From an uncultured Clostridia bacterium (GTDB taxonomy: Bacteria > Bacillota > Clostridia > TANB77 > CAG-508): a stretch of DNA of 33,550 bases. The stretch's first letter is position 1. Each line of letters begins with the position of its first letter. Under the pieces are notes generated by a model. The model did no database searches. It saw only the letters and a program-made list of their open reading frames with translations, and had not been told where the DNA came from. The DNA lies in the NCBI GenBank assembly GCA_947624735.1, contig CANQLM010000005.1, positions 1 to 33,550 on the forward strand. The letters are read 5' to 3'. Position numbers and translations under genes: made by a program. This document shows, piece by piece, positions 32,932 through 33,550 of the stretch.

Positions 32932-33550
32932 TCATTCTATAACTTTAGGCATTGGTAGTCCAAATTTAACTTGTTTGAATATTTCAATTTTTTGATTTTT
33001 ACATAGTTCTGTATACTTATCATCCCATGAAAGTCTATATGCATTTTTCTGTTTTAATCCTAATTTTTTTATCCAAAATAAAATTGTTTCTTCAGCATCT
33101 TTTATTTTACTCTTGTTTTCTATTTCAAGAGCTACTCCAAATGGATATTTATCAATTACTATTTCTATATCTTCATTATCAAATACATTCCTATATCTCT
33201 CATAAGATTCTATATTTTTCATTTTTATGACTTTTTCTAATAAGTATTCTAATTCATTAAGTTCATTATAATCAAAATTAACTTCTATTTCTTCTTCTTT
33301 ATTAACAATTCCATTTAAAGTATTAGCATTTCTCTTTTTCCAACTTATTTTTGCTTTAGAATTTCCATTCTCCATATTTTTCGAACATCTAACTCTAAAT
33401 CTTCCATCAACATTTTTACTGTAAAAACTTTGATTCTTATTTGGATGGTCATATTGTGTAGTAATTTCATAAAAACAACCTTCATATTTTAAATTATCAA
33501 ATTTTTTTAATTTATTTAATAATTCTTCATATTTTTCAAGTCCATAGTAA
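32932..33550 (-). CDS. CYTH-domain protein (class IV adenylate cyclase-like), N-terminus beyond the window
   Basis: The frame is open through 33550, so the ATG at 33375 is internal and the gene is cut by the window edge. At least 205 residues are visible: YEITTQYDHPNKNQSFYSKN, VDGRFRVRCSKN, KISWKKR, VNKEEEIEVNF, SIESYERYRN-like IESYERYRNVF, IEIVIDKYPFGVALEIENKS and AYRLSWDDKYTELC. These carry the alternating charged residues of the CYTH tunnel (R-x-R, K-x-x-W-K-K-R, E-x-E, E-I-E). Members make cAMP or hydrolyse triphosphates; many genomes name this group adenylate cyclase without proof. Confidence 0.85.
   Translation of the reverse strand, partial: YYGLEKYEELLNKLKKFDNLKYEGCFYEITTQYDHPNKNQSFYSKNVDGRFRVRCSKNMENGNSKAKISWKKRNANTLNGIVNKEEEIEVNFDYNELNELEYLLEKVIKMKNIESYERYRNVFDNEDIEIVIDKYPFGVALEIENKSKIKDAEETILFWIKKLGLKQKNAYRLSWDDKYTELCKNQKIEIFKQVKFGLPMPKVIE

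Noticed and set aside
1-33550. DGR reverse transcriptase, accessory protein or template repeat
   Set aside because: No frame resembles a reverse transcriptase and no third copy of the variable block was seen; if a DGR exists it is elsewhere in the genome.
1-33550. CRISPR arrays, tRNA or rRNA genes
   Set aside because: No spaced direct repeats, no cloverleaf-like sequence with the conserved T-arm, no rRNA motifs.

Overview
The window looks like a chromosomal piece of a low-GC, spore-forming member of the Clostridia, probably an uncultured gut lineage. The evidence is a Gram-positive type PolC, a cotJABC spore coat operon, AAGGAGG-like ribosome sites, many near-consensus TTGACA-17-TATAAT promoters and a strongly A+T-rich base composition. 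No tRNA, rRNA, CRISPR array or replication origin was seen.

Layout. 1-254: a T-box leader and its promoter on the minus strand, for a gene beyond the left edge. 275-1502: a prepilin-like protein with an FGE/C-type-lectin domain, broken by a frameshift, whose 3' end looks like a diversity-generating-retroelement (DGR) variable region. 1715-1909: a 195-bp sequence with 28-bp perfect inverted ends. 1962-2876: an Rpn/PD-(D/E)XK nuclease. 3130-11643, minus: the conserved cluster pyrH-frr-uppS-cdsA-rseP-polC plus a DUF1294 membrane protein; dxr and ispG, often found in this cluster, are absent, and RseP has no PDZ domain. 11892-12715: a Fic toxin with its small antitoxin. 12783-16892, minus: a heterodimeric ABC exporter. 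17085-17993: a family 2 glycosyltransferase. 18078-19517, minus: an anchored extracellular protein with MucBP-like modules. 19766-20689, minus: inorganic pyrophosphatase. 20821-26763: the cotJABC operon, with cotJC cut in two by a 4.7-kb element. 26798-33550, minus: two CYTH-domain proteins, a four-gene operon (thymidylate-kinase-like, radical SAM, NADAR, GreA-like), an M29 aminopeptidase and a Cys-rich unknown.

The most striking structure is the split cotJC. The first 101 codons end at 21722 and the remaining 114 resume at 26418 in the same frame. Both junctions share CACGG, and precise removal of 4,695 bp would rebuild a complete 215-residue manganese-catalase-like coat protein. The insert carries a large serine recombinase, a small ORF before it, a RelE/ParE-like toxin cassette and a second DGR-type prepilin/FGE gene. 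This resembles skin-type elements that leave the mother-cell chromosome during sporulation, but here the target would be cotJC.

The two prepilin/FGE genes share a 3' block in which a fixed framework alternates with differing codons, ending in a near-identical tail that continues past the stop codon. That is what remote targets of a DGR look like. No reverse transcriptase or template repeat lies in the window. Both copies carry frameshifts, while the other long genes here are intact.
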